From Mermis nigrescens (taxonomy: Eukaryota; Nematoda; Enoplea; Mermithida; Mermithidae): 64,000 nucleotides of DNA. The number at the start of each line of letters is the position of its first letter. Within the stretch, counting starts at the first letter, position 1. The stretch lies in NCBI GenBank assembly GCA_036768485.1, contig JAVLUZ010000341.1, positions 2,039,658 to 2,103,657 of the forward strand. The letters are read 5' to 3'. Made by a program: the position numbers and the translations under genes. A model generated the notes under the pieces. It saw only the letters and a program-made list of their open reading frames with translations. It ran no database searches and was not told the DNA's origin. Of the stretch, positions 1 to 9,818 are shown piece after piece.

Positions 1-1126
1 ATCAAAGAAAAAGACTAGCTGTGCCTAAAACTGCAAGATCTGCTAAAAATCAGACTTTTTCTAAGCAACGCAAAAATCAAAGTATATTCTGCGGCCTCTG
101 AAAAAAATAGGTGAACCTTATCATAATGTCCACCATACAGTGGGCGGTTTCAAAATTCTGAGGGGTTCTCAAATTGGAATATTGGCCTTAAAAATAGTGC
201 TATGGCAAAGATACACACCATTTTTGAACGTTTCTTGTCGAGCTCTATCTATTGGTATCTACCAAAAAACCCAAAAAGAGCAGAAAGATTTAAAAAATTG
301 AATTCTGGAGGTATTGTTGGGTATTTGCCTTTTCTTGTTAAGTATTTTGCCTTGGGGTGCATACTCCCCAAAACCCCTACGTCTAGGTATGGTGTCCAAT
401 GCTTAATATAAAGCTTATAAAATAAATCTCAAATCTGCGTATTTGCTAATCACTTGCAACGTTAATTTATTTGATATTGTGGCTAGATAAACATTACAAA
501 AAGTTATATCCTATGATTATTTGCGATACCGCAATGAAAGACTGTGATTTCTATATAATGCATGCGTCCATTTAGTACTCTTCTGGCATTTAATCCCACC
601 AGACCACCTGGATTCCATTCCTGCCCATGTAAACTGATAACCATTAGGCATGGGAGGTTATGGTTATGCACCAGTGTTCAATCAGAAATGTCAAAAATTT
701 CCATTCTTCCAACATACCATAATTACTATTTTTTGACTCTGAAAAATATTGCAACATGGCGCTGCTCAGCTATAGCGATATCTGCTTTTGCAGAGTGAGT
801 GGTTCAGTTATCTAGCCCAATGTTTAATCTTTGTTCAACAAGATGCTGCTTTCTTCTGCAGGCTGCAGAATATACTTCGATTTTTGCGTTGCTTAGAAAT
901 AGTCTGATTTTTAGTAGATCTTGCAGTTTTAGGCACAGGTAGGTTTTTTCTTTGATTTACTTACTTCCATTTTTTCTTTGTTTAGGAACTTTCTGAGTTT
1001 TAGCAAATTTTGTGACATTTGTAGATAGGAGCTTTTTCTAGTCCCCTCCTTTTACGTCCTTGATAATTCTTTGTTCCAAGTATATTCTACCTTTTTTTGT
1101 TCCATCGGAGTATTTTTTCTTGCTAA
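1..1126. mobile_element. TIR element cut by window start (CTAGCAAAG family)
   Basis: Bases 1-100 are the inverted complement of about 860-955. The right end (955-1126) carries the same terminal sequence, with the 'GTTCCATCGGAGTATTTTT' block, as the complete copies at 15164 and 50096. The outer left terminus lies outside the window. The copy is more diverged than the other two. A smaller MITE (134-391) has inserted in its interior. No coding capacity is seen, so it is probably non-autonomous. Confidence 0.75.
134..391 (+). mobile_element. MITE, CATACxTGGGC family, copy 1
   Basis: Starts CATACAGTGGGC and ends CTAGGTATG. The interior has the family landmarks: a block resembling 'ATGGCCTTAAAAATGG', 'CTATCTATTGGTAT', and 'AATTGAATTCTGGAGG'. 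Flanks ATGTCCAC and GTGTCCAA match at 6 of 8 positions, a decayed 8-bp target duplication of hAT type. Non-coding. Confidence 0.75.
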
Positions 1127-1154
1127 TTGATTGCATTCACGCCTCAGATTCGTT

Positions 1155-2750
1155 GAATCAAATAAAGTCCGAGCCATTGTTTTTGAAATTTGCTATTAAA
1201 ACGGGCATTTTTATATAAAACAAGCTGACCTACCTTGTACGGTTGCTCACCTTCAACCCTATTTCGCTGGTCATACTGGCGCTGTTGTCACATATGCACA
1301 TGATGGGCAGCATCAGCAGCTAACCCTCGAGCTATTTGCAGGTTGACATATATTTTGCAAACCAACAGAAACTGGTGGCGGAATTTCATTGTTGTATTTG
1401 GCTGCATCAAGGGCTTGTTCTATTGGCAACTTGGCGGTCCGTCCATAAATCAAATAAAATGGTGAATAGCCAGTACTTTCATGCCTGGAAATATTATAAG
1501 CAAACGTTACAGAAGGATGACGCATGTCCCAATTGTTATCCTCTCCCTGAAGTAAGGTGGCCAACATCGTCCCAAGAGTTTGATTGAACCGTTCAAGCAA
1601 GCCATCTGTTTGGGGGCAGTAAGCCGTGGAGGTGATATGCCGGACTTTGAAAAGTCGACACACTTCCTGAAAAGTGGCAGCTACGAATCCGGTTCCTCTG
1701 TCGAATTGAACGATTTTCGGAGCTCCAAAATGGAGGATGATCTTGTCTACAAATTGCTCAGTAAATCGTAATGGCTCTTAAAATGGGTATGGCTATGGTT
1801 TCAGCCCATTTTGTTGGCCGATCTATAAAAACTAAAATATGATTATTTCCTTGGATCCCTGGAAGAGGTACCATAGTGACCATGACCCAAGATTCCATAG
1901 TTGCAGCTACAGGAATAGGTTTCATAGGCTGTACCACTAGCCTCTGAATCATAGGCTTATGTTGTTGGCATGATAAGCATTTGTGACAATACCGCCAGAC
2001 ATCCAAATGCATACCTGGCCAGAAAAATCTATCTTTAGCCCTTTGAAAAGTTCTATCAAGGGGTCCTGAAATAACGTCATCATGTAAAGCATGAAGAATA
2101 AGAGCGACTATCCATCTAGGTATAGCTAAAACCGGGTCTACATTAGCATTTTGCTGATATTTCAAAATTCCCTGATCTAAAATAAAATTGTCAGAAGCTT
2201 TCCATTGTTCAGGCGAAATCCTTGAAGGCATTTTACGATTTTGCAAAACTCTAAACATGGGTCCAAGAAAAATGTCTTTTATTTGCAAGATTTCAAAATT
2301 TTCAGGTAATTCTACAGCACAACGTCAGAAATGGAAGTTTCTGTCAATGTTTCACAAATATTACTCAAAGGTGGGCAAGATAGAGCATCAGCATTGTCGT
2401 TTTCTTATCCTTCAAAATAAACTATGTTGTATTCATATTCTTCAAGAGATTATACCCACCGAACTAATCTAAATTAAGAAGTATAATGAATTTTTAGAAA
2501 CTTTATGGGTGCAGCATGATCAGTAAAAAGCATAAATTTATGTCCATATAAATAAGGTAAAAATTGATTTATAGTGTAAATGATAGCAAGAGCTTCTTTT
2601 TCTATTGTACTATAATTTTTCTCACATTCAGTTAGTGTTCTAGAAATGAATGTAATGGGACAATGTTGCCCTGCCCATTCTTGTGCCAAGATTCCTCCTA
2701 TGCGAGTACCGCTTGCATCAGTCTGAACTGTTACGGATTGTTCTCAGAAA
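1155..2750 (-). pseudogene. Ty3/Gypsy pol fragment (RNase H-integrase)
   Basis: Read on the minus strand, about 2750-2474 encodes RNase H, with a TDASGT-type start and the TDHAAP motif. Bases 2288-1758 encode the integrase zinc-binding region and the start of the core. Bases 1663-1313 encode the end of the core, with QTDGLLERFN carrying the catalytic Glu. About 1300-1155 continues as a GDLVLLKN-like integrase C-terminus. Frames are broken. The second zinc-binding His appears as Pro (SGPLDR where SGHLG is usual), and the first catalytic Asp is not in its usual place. No LTR, RT or Gag accompanies it. It is an old truncated copy of a family different from the two larger Gypsy elements in this window. 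Confidence 0.85.
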
Positions 2751-2878
2751 CTCGGAATGCTAATTGTAATATTCCCTTTAAGCTGCGTTTAGTACTTATT
2801 AAAACCACCCAGAAACAAATTATATTCGCTTCTAATTTAAGCTAAGCGACTTGCTAATTTCTATCATAGGTGGGATAA

Positions 2879-3045
2879 GGGCCCAATTGCACAAACGCAA
2901 CTTTCTCAAAATGTCATTTTGCGTGAAAAGGGACACTTTGAGAGCCAAAGTGTCACTTTGCAAAGTGACTCCAAAAGTGCAGTTGCACCACGGCTACTTT
3001 TGCCTTTACTTTGCAAAGGGACGCTTTGCTGCGGCGCTCATTTGA
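2879..3045. repeat. Foldback-type repeat with AAAGTGTCACTTTG palindromes
   Basis: Starts GGGCCCAATTGCACAAAC, then has repeated short palindromes of the AAAGTG(T/A)CACTTT type. The same motifs and the inverted end (TTTGTGCAACCGGGCC) occur at 21790-22018, so this is a truncated copy of one TIR family. Non-coding. Confidence 0.6.
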
Positions 3046-3135
3046 AAAAAGAAACATTTACTGTATTCAAAGGATAAGACAGGATGAAGCGGAGCGCATA
3101 TGTGGAGGTGCCTCAAATTTTCGATTGTGGCGAGG

Positions 3136-3295
3136 GGTCACTGGCGTAGCCAGTGGGGGGGGAAGGGGAATCCCCACCCTGGGCAAAATTTTTGAATTTT
3201 CTGAAATGAAGCTATGTTGTTGTGTAATGCTGTTTGGCAGCAATTTTTTGAGAATAAACCCAGAAAATTCGGTGCTTTGCGCCAGTTTCTTCTAG
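3136..3295. mobile_element. Fragment of the GGCGTAGCCAG MITE family
   Basis: Contains TGGCGTAGCCAGTGGGGGG followed by a G-rich/C-rich stretch, and near its end GGTGCTTTGCGCC. Both match landmarks of the elements at 12223-12587 and 14069-14948 (GGCGTA end, GGCGCTTCGCGCC hairpin). Only one end is recognisable. Confidence 0.5.
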
Positions 3296-3457
3296 TTTTG
3301 GCTATTATTTTAGCTTAATGGCAACAAAAGAGCTACAAAGCGTTAGTCACCATGAGAAGACAACCTATTTGCAAACATTTCTAGCCAGTAGAAATTTGAA
3401 ATATGTGTAATGGGAATTGTTTCTTTTAATACACTCAAGCTGATATAACCTTTGTGC

Positions 3458-3650
3458 TGTAATATTCACGTTCGTGTTTAATAGTCAGATTTGAATAACC
3501 GTTTTACCGTTTATTTACTAATGCCTGTAAAATGACGCCGTGTCTTTCATGTAAATTTTTGGTTAACATTTAATGGTTTGACGTTCATTTTCGTTAGTGT
3601 TAGTGAGTCGGACAATAAACGCTCGTAGGAACCAGCAGCTATTTGCAACA
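3458..3650 (+). repeat. Candidate 5' LTR of the Gypsy element
   Basis: A TGT...ACA-bounded stretch of about 190 bp directly before a TGG-starting primer-binding site. It holds an AATAAA signal at 3614-3619. The right edge (GCAACA | TGG) is convincing. The left edge is a guess: TGT at 3453 or 3458 would both fit. No second LTR was found to fix the boundaries. Confidence 0.45.
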
Positions 3651-3668
3651 TGGTCCGCGAAACCGGAT
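3651..3668 (+). other. Candidate tRNA primer-binding site
   Basis: TGGTCCGCGAAACCGGAT follows the LTR end directly. The complement ends in ...ACCA, as a tRNA 3' end would. The tRNA identity could not be assigned by eye. Confidence 0.45.
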
Positions 3669-3861
3669 TGTATTTTGGATGAAAATGGGATGTTACGTCA
3701 GCGCGTTGTTCAAAGGATTTGCAGTTGATATAGGACGCTTAGGTACTTACGACGAGCCTCTTAAGCTACATGGTGTTGATTTAGCGACATACGACGAGAC
3801 GCGACGTTGATTTAGCGACATACATACGGCGGACGCTACATTATTTTATTGAGTAAGTAAA

Positions 3862-4284
3862 ATGGTGCTTGTTACAGTTAGTGAATTGTGCTGTCGTCGT
3901 TCGTACCCAGTAGAAAATCTTAGAGCCATTCTTCAACATTTAGCTTTAGGCACTGAGGGTAAGAGGAATGAGCTGGAAAATTGTTTGAAAGATTATGTTA
4001 AGGGCGAATTGAAAACGGCAGGCGTAAAAACGATTAATTCTAGTAGGGTAAACAAATATGGGATTGAAGTGCCCGAAGAATTAGTTTCTAGCCATAAGGA
4101 TAATAGGTCAGATAGTGAATCTAGTGATTTAGCCTTAAATAACGTACTTGAGTTACCGGAGAATGATAAAAACTTGGGTGAGGATGAAAATCGTAAAAAC
4201 GAGTTTGATGGTTTTGCTGACTTAAGAAACTTGATAAGCGATAACTTCGGAAAATTTGGTGATCATTTCGGGAAAATTAAATGA
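3862..4284 (+). CDS. Gypsy Gag, N-terminal segment with SAP-like motif
   Basis: 140 codons from the first ATG after the leader (context aaaATGg). Residues about 16-48 have the spacing of a SAP DNA-binding motif: a helix (ENLRAILQHLAL), a G-K-R turn, and a second helix (NELENCLKDYV). An acidic, serine-rich linker follows. The frame stops at 4284, but the next frame carries on from about 4270 with a coiled coil. The break lies at a GGGAAAA run and looks like a 1-base indel rather than a true end. SAP assignment is by pattern only; a host-derived or convergent helix pair is possible. Confidence 0.6.
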   Translation: MVLVTVSELCCRRSYPVENLRAILQHLALGTEGKRNELENCLKDYVKGELKTAGVKTINSSRVNKYGIEVPEELVSSHKDNRSDSESSDLALNNVLELPENDKNLGEDENRKNEFDGFADLRNLISDNFGKFGDHFGKIK

Positions 4285-4879
4285 TAAAGTTTCTGGAATC
4301 GATAATAAATTCGAAAAGTTAGATGAACAAGTTACTGGAATTGATAATAAATTCGAAAAATTAGACGACAAAGTTGATCAGAAATTCGATGTTTTAACTT
4401 CTAGTATTGTTAATCTCGAATCGAATTTTACGAAAAAATTTGCTGATGTAGAAGCTTCTGTAGTAACACTCGAAGTGAAAACACATACGGACGTTTTACG
4501 CTTAGAACAAGAAATAAGGCACAGTGAATCACAGGTAGCAGATTTGAGGCACGATTTCAAGAAATTTACGAACATTACGGAAAATAGCGTTGCGAAAAAT
4601 TCTGAGTATAATAAGGAAATAATAAATGGAATTATAAATGAAGTGCATAGAGTAAGAGCTAAAGTTGATGCGCTAGGTACGTCACGAGAATTGTTTATGG
4701 ACGGAGCCCATAATAATGTAGCTAATTTTGAATCTATCCGAGAAACGAAGGAATTTGAGCGGAAAATCGGAAAATCTGATAATGGTTCTCAGACTTCAAA
4801 AAAGGGAAGGGAAGGAAATGTTCAGTTAGAAAACTTAGTGAAACATCTGGGTCGGAAGATGAGGGTTTGGACGAAGTGA
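4256..4879 (+). CDS. Gypsy Gag, coiled-coil segment
   Basis: Continuation of Gag in the +1 frame. It opens with two near-identical 14-residue repeats (IDNKFEKLD.. type), followed by more than 100 residues of heptad-like, charged sequence predicted to form a long coiled coil; oligomerisation is the obvious role. The listed start is internal (GTG), not a real initiation site. Near 4800, at an AAAAAA run, the reading frame returns to the frame of the capsid-like part, so this segment is bracketed by two compensating shifts. Nucleotide repeats at about 4285-4375 mirror the protein repeats. Confidence 0.6.
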   Translation: MVIISGKLNDKVSGIDNKFEKLDEQVTGIDNKFEKLDDKVDQKFDVLTSSIVNLESNFTKKFADVEASVVTLEVKTHTDVLRLEQEIRHSESQVADLRHDFKKFTNITENSVAKNSEYNKEIINGIINEVHRVRAKVDALGTSRELFMDGAHNNVANFESIRETKEFERKIGKSDNGSQTSKKGREGNVQLENLVKHLGRKMRVWTK

Positions 4880-7329
4880 ATTCGTTTAAAGTTCCTCGAC
4901 ATTTTGGTCCTTGTGACGGGAATAATGAAGAAATTTTTCTTGACTGGTTAGCAAAAATTGAGAGAACGGGCGAAACTTCCCGGTGGACAGATAGGTACAA
5001 ATGTTTTATTATCGCAAATCTTGTTGAAAAGCGTGCCGCTTCAGCTTACGATAAGATACTTAAGGCTAAGCGTTTTTCGTGGAACACTTTAAAGCAGACT
5101 CTTGTTAGCCATCTTGTTCCTAAGCAGCATTTTGAAAGATTGCAAACTGATCTAAAACGGCTTAATCAAAAGTTTAACGAATCAGTCAGAGATTTTAACA
5201 TGTCTTTTCGAGAACGCGTTAGAAAAGCTTACGCATCCGAACCGGCAGGTTTTAATGAAAAATTTTTAGTCGAAATCTACATTGACTTGTTGAATAGTGA
5301 TGAAATTCGTTTGGAAGTTGCACGTCAACATCTGCATACATTAGATGAGGCAATGAATTTTGCTGAAAGTGAATCCTCTTTACGTGAGAGTATAATGCGA
5401 AAAAAATCGTTTGCACCTAGGATAGCGATGCTAGAAAATCCTGAACGAAGTTCGGAACAAACAAATAGGTCGTTGAGTAGATTTCCTGTAAGATCTTTTT
5501 CTGGAAATAATTCTCAAAGTCAATCACAACCTATTAAGTGTTATTTTTGTCAAGAAGTAGGGCACATAAAAAGAAATTGTCGAAAATTTTTAGCTGGTTC
5601 TGGCTTACCGTTTCAACGTAAATCAGCTACGTACGGTTATAAGTTTTGCGTTTTGTGTTCAACTGTGGGGCACGAGGCTGCAGAATGTTCTCGTTCAGCT
5701 ATGCATTTGCAAGCTACTTCGAGCCAGTCTGCTGGGCAATCATTCATGGTTCCTCCTATGCCTCCTGTGAATCAGAATGCAGTCGTTAATTCAGCGTCTC
5801 CTGTTTTTACTAATTCTGAGCTCCCTACTTGCCTTACAATTAGTCGTAAGCGTTTTAGTCATTTAAAGCCGTTGATTAGCTTGATAGTAGGTTCTGCGCA
5901 TCCTTTTAATGTAACCGTTTTTGTCGATTCTGGTAGTTCTTGCTCTTTAGTACATAGAAGAGTAATTGATGAGCTTTCAAGTAATGGTGAGAAAGTAATA
6001 GAAAAACCATCAGACATAAAATCTATTCGATCGATTGATGGTCGTCCAATTAAATTCGATTCTGAGGTAGAACTGTCTTTAAGGTTACCGGACGGAAATC
6101 CCCAGACGATTTTTGGCAGTTTCTTGGTAACTGATTTAATGGAATTTGATTTTCTATTAGGCCAAGAAATAATGGATTATTATGATATCTTTGCTCGTAT
6201 TCATCATAGGCTAGTATCGGTAAAAGGCACTCATGTCTTTTTTATGGATGAAAACATAAAATCTGTCTCTTATAATGCTAAAATAAGTGTCGATAAAACG
6301 GTAGTGATTCCACCTAGGCACGTAATGTATTTAGATGGATTTTCTCATTTAGATGCGGAAGGGGACGACGTAATTTTCACCCCTAGTGTTTCGGAAAAAG
6401 AACCTAAAATCGGATCTTTATTAACTGAAAGCGTAACTCAAATTGTTAATGGACGGATAAATCTGCATATCGTAAACGTGTTAGATGAACCTGTTAAGCT
6501 ATTTAAAAATCAGGTCGTAGGGTATATAGAACCATTCATAGAACCACAGCAGGTTACTGAAAGTAAGGAATGTGAGGAAAATAAAGGAACACAAGCAGAT
6601 ACGGTATTAGCTGGAGTTGCGCTTAAGTTGACAGACTCGGTTTTAGCAGAAAGCGAAAAATACGAACTTATCGAATTACTTCGGAAAAATGAAGACGTAT
6701 TTTTCGAAATTTCTGGTAAACTCGGTAGAACGAATAAAGTTAAGCATAAAATCGACACTGGTAAAAATGATGCTGTGAATCAACCTCTCCGTAGATTTCC
6801 AGAAGCCCTGAAAAATGTAGTGGATGGGGAAGTTGAAAAAATGAAATCACAAAATCTGATTCTGCCTTCTCAGAGTCCTTATCGTGCGAATATTGTTTTG
6901 GTGCCTAAAAAAGACGGTACACTTAGGCCGTGTGTAGATTTTCGTGCTTTGAATGCTATTACGAAAAAGGACGGGTACCCTATTCCGAGAATTGACGAAA
7001 CTTTGGATTGTCTCGGTAAAGCTAAATTTTTCACCACTCTTGATTTAGCTTCCGGTTATTGGCAGGTTGAATTAGAAGAAAATAGCCGAGAAAAGACAGC
7101 TTTCGGGACCAGGAAGGGCTTATTTGAATTTTCAGTAATGCCTTTTGGGCTATGTAATGCGCCTAGTACTTTTCAAAGGCTAATGGATTTAGTTTTGTCA
7201 GGATATCAGTGGGACTTTTGCCTTGTATATCTTGACGATATTATAATATTTTCCGAAACATTTGCCGAACATATTGAGCATTTACAGAAAGTTTTTGATA
7301 GAATTCGCGAAGCAGAATTTGACGCTTAA
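4867..7329 (+). CDS. Gypsy Gag (capsid, zinc knuckles)-protease-reverse transcriptase
   Basis: 820-residue open frame whose TTG start is artificial; it continues from the upstream Gag. Residues about 8-180 resemble the Retrotrans_gag capsid region (LDWL, YDKILKAKRFSWNTLK). Two CX2CX4HX4C zinc knuckles lie at C225-C238 and C261-C274, for nucleic-acid packaging. Aspartic protease has D354-S-G. RT follows: D691 in CVDFRALN, D726 in TTLDLASGYWQ, the VMPFGLCNAPSTFQ block near 758-770, and the YLDD box at 788-791. All three RT catalytic aspartates are present. Gag and Pol are fused without a stop between knuckles and protease. The frame ends at 7329 through a shift near 7320; the RT continues in the next frame. 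Confidence 0.92.
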   Translation: MDEVNSFKVPRHFGPCDGNNEEIFLDWLAKIERTGETSRWTDRYKCFIIANLVEKRAASAYDKILKAKRFSWNTLKQTLVSHLVPKQHFERLQTDLKRLNQKFNESVRDFNMSFRERVRKAYASEPAGFNEKFLVEIYIDLLNSDEIRLEVARQHLHTLDEAMNFAESESSLRESIMRKKSFAPRIAMLENPERSSEQTNRSLSRFPVRSFSGNNSQSQSQPIKCYFCQEVGHIKRNCRKFLAGSGLPFQRKSATYGYKFCVLCSTVGHEAAECSRSAMHLQATSSQSAGQSFMVPPMPPVNQNAVVNSASPVFTNSELPTCLTISRKRFSHLKPLISLIVGSAHPFNVTVFVDSGSSCSLVHRRVIDELSSNGEKVIEKPSDIKSIRSIDGRPIKFDSEVELSLRLPDGNPQTIFGSFLVTDLMEFDFLLGQEIMDYYDIFARIHHRLVSVKGTHVFFMDENIKSVSYNAKISVDKTVVIPPRHVMYLDGFSHLDAEGDDVIFTPSVSEKEPKIGSLLTESVTQIVNGRINLHIVNVLDEPVKLFKNQVVGYIEPFIEPQQVTESKECEENKGTQADTVLAGVALKLTDSVLAESEKYELIELLRKNEDVFFEISGKLGRTNKVKHKIDTGKNDAVNQPLRRFPEALKNVVDGEVEKMKSQNLILPSQSPYRANIVLVPKKDGTLRPCVDFRALNAITKKDGYPIPRIDETLDCLGKAKFFTTLDLASGYWQVELEENSREKTAFGTRKGLFEFSVMPFGLCNAPSTFQRLMDLVLSGYQWDFCLVYLDDIIIFSETFAEHIEHLQKVFDRIREAEFDA

Positions 7330-7792
7330 AATCGCTAAGTGTAAATTCGGACGTCAAAAAGTATCGTTTCTCGGGCACATTGTTTCGAAAGATGGTATTC
7401 AAGCTGATCCAAAAAAGGTAGAAAGTATTCAAAATTGGCCTGTTCCGAAAAATAAGCAAGACGTTGCTAGTTTCTTAGGTCTTTGCAGTTATTATCGGCG
7501 ATTCTCGCAGAATTTTTCTGAAAAAGCGACTCCATTGTTAGACGTAAGTAAGCCTAAGGGTAAACCATTTAGTTGGGGTATGGAGCAACAAGGATCATTC
7601 GAGCGATTAAAGCAAGACGCTATGAATTATCCGATTCTAAGGTATCCCGATTTCAATAAAACTTTCATTGTTTATACGGATGCGTGCGAAAACGGTCTTG
7701 GTGCGGTTTTAGGGCAAAAAGATGAGACAGGTGAGTGGGTTATCTGTTATGCCAGTAGAGTTTTAACTGACGCCGAAAAAAGTACCACATAA
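7262..7792 (+). CDS. Gypsy RT C-terminus and start of RNase H
   Basis: Real coding begins at about 7320, where it picks up the RT from the previous frame: KCKFG, VSFLGHIVSKDGI, then the connection region (FLGLCSYYRRF). The RNase H catalytic start is seen as YTDACENGLGAVLGQ. The frame stops at 7792 in an AAAAAA context, and the same protein continues from 7783 in the original frame. The two shifts cancel, which fits small indels, real or from assembly, in a once continuous pol. Confidence 0.88.
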   Translation: MPNILSIYRKFLIEFAKQNLTLKIAKCKFGRQKVSFLGHIVSKDGIQADPKKVESIQNWPVPKNKQDVASFLGLCSYYRRFSQNFSEKATPLLDVSKPKGKPFSWGMEQQGSFERLKQDAMNYPILRYPDFNKTFIVYTDACENGLGAVLGQKDETGEWVICYASRVLTDAEKSTT

Positions 7793-9717
7793 ACGACAAG
7801 GAAATTCTGTGCGTTTTTTGGGCAGTACATAAAGTATTCAGACCGTATTTGTATGGTAGATCTTTTGAGCTCGTCACTGATAGTTCAGCTGTTTTCTGGT
7901 TTAAAAGCTTAAAAGACGGAAATGCTCGTATCATGCGTTGGCAGGATACTTTAGCTTCTTATAATTTCACGGTTACTCAGCGTAAAAGTAAAAATCACGG
8001 AAATGCTGATGGTCTTTCGAGAAAAGCTGACATAGGGAATTTGTCTGAAATACCAGAAAATAGTGAGATTGGCATAGCTTGTCTAGAATCCGACGTGATT
8101 ATAAATCTAGAGGAGAATATTCCCTCCTGGAAAACCGAACAAGCGAATGATCCATTTTGTTCAAAACTTTTGGAGTTTTTGGCCAAAAATACACTACCAA
8201 ATGACGTAGAAAAATCCCATGAAATCCAAGTTTTAGCGCGGGATTTTGTGATGGATGAAAATGGGCAATTGTATCGCATTCTGGAAAACGTTGGGCAAAA
8301 ACTTTTCTACCAGTTAGTCGTTCCAGAATCTAAAAAGAAAGATGTATTATGGTTCTATCATAATTCTAAATTTGCAGCTCATTTAGGTGCGATAAAAACG
8401 TATCGTAAGATTATTTGTAAGTATTGGTGGCCTTGCGTAGCTAAAGATGTAAATGAATGGGTAAAAACTTGTAAAAACTGTCAGCAGATTAAGCTTTTAC
8501 CGAAAAAGGCACCTTTACAAAATATTGAAATCGGTAATGTCTTTAGTCGTATTGCTATTGATATTGCGCAATTACCATTAACTTTAGAAGGGAATAAATA
8601 CGTAATAGTTTGTACGGAATATGCAACTCGTTGGGTGATAGCTAAGGCAGTTCCCACCATGACCGCAGAAACAGTTGCTAAATTTATATTGAATGAAGTA
8701 ATTTGCCAACACGGCGTTCCGTCTAATATTCTCACGGATCAGGGATCGCAATTTACTTCGGAAGTTGTAATGAATCTGTGTCGACTTTTGGAAATCTCGC
8801 AATCTTTTACAACCCCAAATCATCCCCAAGCTGATGGCTTATGTGAGCGATTCAATAGAACGCTATTTCAAATGCTAGCAGCTTGTGGAGCGGAATATAG
8901 TTGCGAATGGGATGCTCTCTTATCATTTGTTGTTCTGGCATATAATACAGCACAGCATTCGTCTTCTAATGAATCGCCTTTTGAGTTATTGTACGGGAGA
9001 GAGCCTGTTTTTCCGTTTGATCTCAAATCGCATAGGGAGGTGGATCCTGATTTTGTTGGACCCATGCATGCTGACGTTATTAGACAACGTTTGATAGTAG
9101 CTAGAAAAATTGCACTTGATCATTTGAATAAGGCTCAAAATCGACAAAAATTGCAGTATGATAAGAACGTTTCTCATGTAACATTTGAAAACGGGCAGAA
9201 AGTTTGGCTTTGGAACACTTTAAGACCAAAAGGTGTGCGTGGAAAATTAGTACCAAAATGGGTTGGTCCCTATGTAATCGTAAGACGCGAAAGTAACGTA
9301 AACTACAGAATAAGACCGTTGCATGTACGTGGACCCGAAAAAGTAGTGCATTTTAATCTTTTGCAAAAATTTTCGGAACCTAATCAGTCTGAAAATGTGA
9401 TACAAAATGACGTACCTAAGAAAATTAATAAGGCGCAGCACCTGAATTTGCCTAATCAAGGAGAACTAGTAGTGGTTAAGCCCCGTAGACTACCATATTG
9501 TCCAGCTATTGTTTTAAATAATGCTGAATTGCCTCAAAAAGAAAGGCGAGAAAATGAAATTGTTGTAAGGGTTTTAGGAAGCAATTTAATCACGTCTGTT
9601 GATTTTAATCATGTTTTCGAATATAACGCTGATAGTGACTCGAAGTTAGAAGCCCTTGCACGAACCAGGTTGGCTAGATTAGCCTTAGAGGAAGTTAGAA
9701 GTCTCGTACAACAGTAA
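7783..9717 (+). CDS. Gypsy RNase H end-integrase with PWWP-like C-terminal domain
   Basis: Residue numbers count from the ATG at 7849. The RNase H end has LVTDSSAVFW at 8-17. The integrase HHCC zinc finger is H171, H178, C208, C211. The D,D35E core is D238 (AIDIAQLP), D297 (LTDQGSQF), E333 (CERFN), with the expected 35-residue spacing, so the integrase looks catalytically complete. A GPY/F-type module follows (KVWLWNTLRPKG...KWVGPYVI). Residues about 537-592 then match the PWWP pattern: GELVVVKPRRLPYCPAIVL, a short insert, and VVRVLGSN...DFNHVFEY, with LPYCP at 548-552 in place of PWWP. PWWP domains in host proteins bind methylated histone H3 and DNA, so a chromatin-targeting role is inferred. 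An Ala/Arg/Leu-rich helix ends the protein. Confidence 0.9.
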   Translation, partial: YHINDKEILCVFWAVHKVFRPYLYGRSFELVTDSSAVFWFKSLKDGNARIMRWQDTLASYNFTVTQRKSKNHGNADGLSRKADIGNLSEIPENSEIGIACLESDVIINLEENIPSWKTEQANDPFCSKLLEFLAKNTLPNDVEKSHEIQVLARDFVMDENGQLYRILENVGQKLFYQLVVPESKKKDVLWFYHNSKFAAHLGAIKTYRKIICKYWWPCVAKDVNEWVKTCKNCQQIKLLPKKAPLQNIEIGNVFSRIAIDIAQLPLTLEGNKYVIVCTEYATRWVIAKAVPTMTAETVAKFILNEVICQHGVPSNILTDQGSQFTSEVVMNLCRLLEISQSFTTPNHPQADGLCERFNRTLFQMLAACGAEYSCEWDALLSFVVLAYNTAQHSSSNESPFELLYGREPVFPFDLKSHREVDPDFVGPMHADVIRQRLIVARKIALDHLNKAQNRQKLQYDKNVSHVTFENGQKVWLWNTLRPKGVRGKLVPKWVGPYVIVRRESNVNYRIRPLHVRGPEKVVHFNLLQKFSEPNQSENVIQNDVPKKINKAQHLNLPNQGELVVVKPRRLPYCPAIVLNNAELPQKERRENEIVVRVLGSNLITSVDFNHVFEYNADSDSKLEALARTRLARLALEEVRSLVQQ

Positions 9718-9818
9718 ATTTTTATAATTTTAATTTATAGCATTTTTTTGTTCAATTGTGTTTGTTCGTAATAGTGATTTAATAACACGTATTGAACTAA
9801 TTCGAGTTTCATTGTAGA

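Noticed and set aside
3136..3295. Short frame at 3011-3295 as a gene upstream of Gypsy
   Set aside because: It is made of two repeat fragments (CACTTTG repeat and a GGCGTAGCCAG MITE end).
4256..4879. Programmed ribosomal frameshift between Gag segments
   Set aside because: The shift is followed by an opposite shift inside the same protein, and no pseudoknot or conserved slippery site is evident; simple indels are likelier.
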